A stretch of DNA of 6,057 nucleotides from Methanothrix sp. (GTDB taxonomy: Archaea; Halobacteriota; Methanosarcinia; Methanotrichales; Methanotrichaceae), in assembly GCA_028708055.1 (NCBI GenBank), contig JAQVZT010000167.1, forward strand, positions 1-6,057, written 5' to 3'. Shown in pieces: positions 5,422 to 6,057 of this stretch. A model generated the notes under the pieces. It saw nothing but the letters and a program-made list of their open reading frames with translations, was not told where the DNA came from and ran no database searches. The position numbers and the translations under genes are program-made. Positions within the stretch are counted from its first letter, which is position 1. Every line of letters begins with the position of its first letter.

Positions 5422-5913
5422 ATGTTCTCAACAATTCGGGCCTTTTCCGTTCTCATGATCCCCTCCGCCGGCGAGACACAGAATGCGGGCTACTGGCTGG
5501 AGAAGGGAAATGAGCTGTGCAACTGCGGGCAGGGAGAAGAAGCTATCAAAGCATACGATCATGCCCTGGGAATTGATCCGACGCTGATTGATGCCTTGAA
5601 CAACAAAGGCCTGGTCCTGGCCAGCCAGGAACGCTTCATGCTGGCCATGGAATGCTTCGAGCAGGTCCTCAAGCTCTCGCCGCAGCACAAGCATGCTCTG
5701 AGCAACATGGGCATGATCCTGGCCCAGCAGAAAAAGTATCCTGAAGCTCTGCGCTGCTTTGAGGCCGCTATCGCTGCGGACGCCTATTTTGCCGGGGCCT
5801 GGTACAATATGGCTCTTGTCTTGCAGTGCATGAACCGGGGAAAGGAGGCCATGGCCGCCATGAAGACCGCCGATACTCTGGAGGGGAAGGCTGGGAGATG
5901 CGGCATACGGTGA
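5422..5913 (+). CDS. Small tetratricopeptide-repeat (TPR) protein
   Basis: A 163-residue protein built almost wholly of four TPR units in exact 34-residue register: residues 24-57, 58-91, 92-125 and 126-159. Each shows the TPR pattern of W/L-x2-G/N at positions 4-8, G/A/Q at 8-11, Y/F near 24 and A-x3-P/D at the end (for example EAIKAYDHALGIDP, LAMECFEQVLKLSP, EALRCFEAAIAAD). TPR arrays bind other proteins; no enzyme domain is fused to it, so it is probably an adaptor, with partner unknown. The first 23 residues are mildly hydrophobic (FSVLMIP) but too short and irregular for a clear signal peptide. The next ATG, at 5455, would remove 11 residues and lacks a ribosome site, so I keep 5422, which fits the upstream TATA-like box. 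Five cysteines, two as CNC at residues 33-35, are unusual for a short TPR. It lies 89 bp after DUF166 with its own putative promoter. Confidence 0.85.
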   Translation: MFSTIRAFSVLMIPSAGETQNAGYWLEKGNELCNCGQGEEAIKAYDHALGIDPTLIDALNNKGLVLASQERFMLAMECFEQVLKLSPQHKHALSNMGMILAQQKKYPEALRCFEAAIAADAYFAGAWYNMALVLQCMNRGKEAMAAMKTADTLEGKAGRCGIR

Positions 5914-5921
5914 AATTTTAA

Positions 5922-5928
5922 TTTTTTT
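5922..5928 (+). terminator. Oligo-T terminator of the TPR gene
   Basis: Seven T follow an AATTTTAA stretch directly after the TGA stop at 5911-5913. This is typical archaeal oligo-T termination. Confidence 0.6.
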
Positions 5929-5929
5929 C

Positions 5930-5934
5930 AAAAA
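5930..5934 (-). terminator. Oligo-T terminator of the tRNA-Ser gene
   Basis: Five A on the plus strand give TTTTT on the minus strand, 10 nt after the tRNA 3' end. Together with the T run at 5922-5928 it forms a compact two-sided terminator between the convergent units. Confidence 0.5.
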
Positions 5935-5944
5935 TAGGTTATAG

Positions 5945-6029
5945 CGCCGAGGGTGGGATTCGAACCCACGATCTCCGAAGGAGAACAGGTTTAGCAAACC
6001 TGCGCCTTACCAGGCTAGGCAACCTCGAC
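5945..6029 (-). tRNA. tRNA-Ser (anticodon GCU)
   Basis: The 85-nt minus-strand gene folds as a class II tRNA. The acceptor stem is GTCGAGG/CCTCGGC (one U-G pair) and the D stem is GCC/GGC. The anticodon arm CAGGT-TTGCTAA-ACCTG carries GCT at the centre of a 7-nt loop. A long variable arm, TCTCC-TTC-GGAGA, is the hallmark of tRNA-Ser, and the T arm is GTGGG-TTCGAAT-CCCAC. The discriminator base is G73, as in archaeal serine tRNAs. It decodes AGC and AGU. No CCA is encoded, so the end is added by CCA-adding enzyme. No intron is present. Its promoter lies beyond or at the right window edge. Confidence 0.96.
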
Positions 6030-6057
6030 TTACCTCAAGCCCTTTCCCCTTGGGCTA

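Noticed and set aside
5428..5997. Minus-strand 189-codon frame covering the TPR gene and part of the tRNA
   Set aside because: Its first codons lie inside the tRNA-Ser gene and the rest is antisense to clear TPR repeats.
1..6057. Mobile element, integrase or att site next to the tRNA gene
   Set aside because: No transposase or integrase motif, no terminal inverted repeats and no second copy of the tRNA 3' end elsewhere in the window.

Overview
The window looks like a chromosomal piece of an anaerobic archaeon, most likely a methanogen. The genus cannot be fixed from sequence alone; a Methanothrix/Methanosarcina-type euryarchaeon is my best guess. The archaeal signs are a DUF166 (COG1810) protein, ribosome-binding sites of the GGTGA type, AT-rich TATA-like boxes 25-30 bp before genes, oligo-T terminators without strong hairpins, and a tRNA gene with no encoded CCA. 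Three of the five complete protein genes appear to start with TTG.

Layout from left to right. Positions 1-57 hold the last codons of a plus-strand gene cut by the window edge. It converges on a minus-strand pair covering about 109-3242. The first gene of that pair is a pyrimidine-type 5'(3')-deoxyribonucleotidase (HAD fold). The second is an 856-residue peptidase-U32-family protein with a DUF3656 module and a decayed second U32-like half. The two overlap by four bases (TTGA), so they are probably co-transcribed and translationally coupled. A short divergent promoter region (about 3243-3386) separates this pair from a plus-strand gene for an exported, bactofilin-like beta-repeat protein with a multi-pass membrane C-terminus.

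After an oligo-T terminator and a 152-bp intergenic region (TATA-like box, a 14-bp perfect palindrome, strong GGTGA site) comes the DUF166 gene. Next is a small protein made almost entirely of four tandem 34-residue TPR units. A two-sided oligo-T/oligo-A terminator then separates the TPR gene from a convergent minus-strand tRNA-Ser(GCU) gene at 5945-6029.

Functional picture. The U32 protein carries a cysteine pattern like that of Fe-S-containing U32 hydroxylases, so RNA modification is a better guess than proteolysis. The nucleotidase acts on (deoxy)nucleotides. DUF166 is uncharacterised but strongly conserved in archaea. The beta-repeat membrane protein and the TPR protein are probably envelope-structural and scaffold proteins. 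I see no mobile element, CRISPR array or defence system. The window reads as ordinary core or near-core genome, with a few under-described families worth attention.
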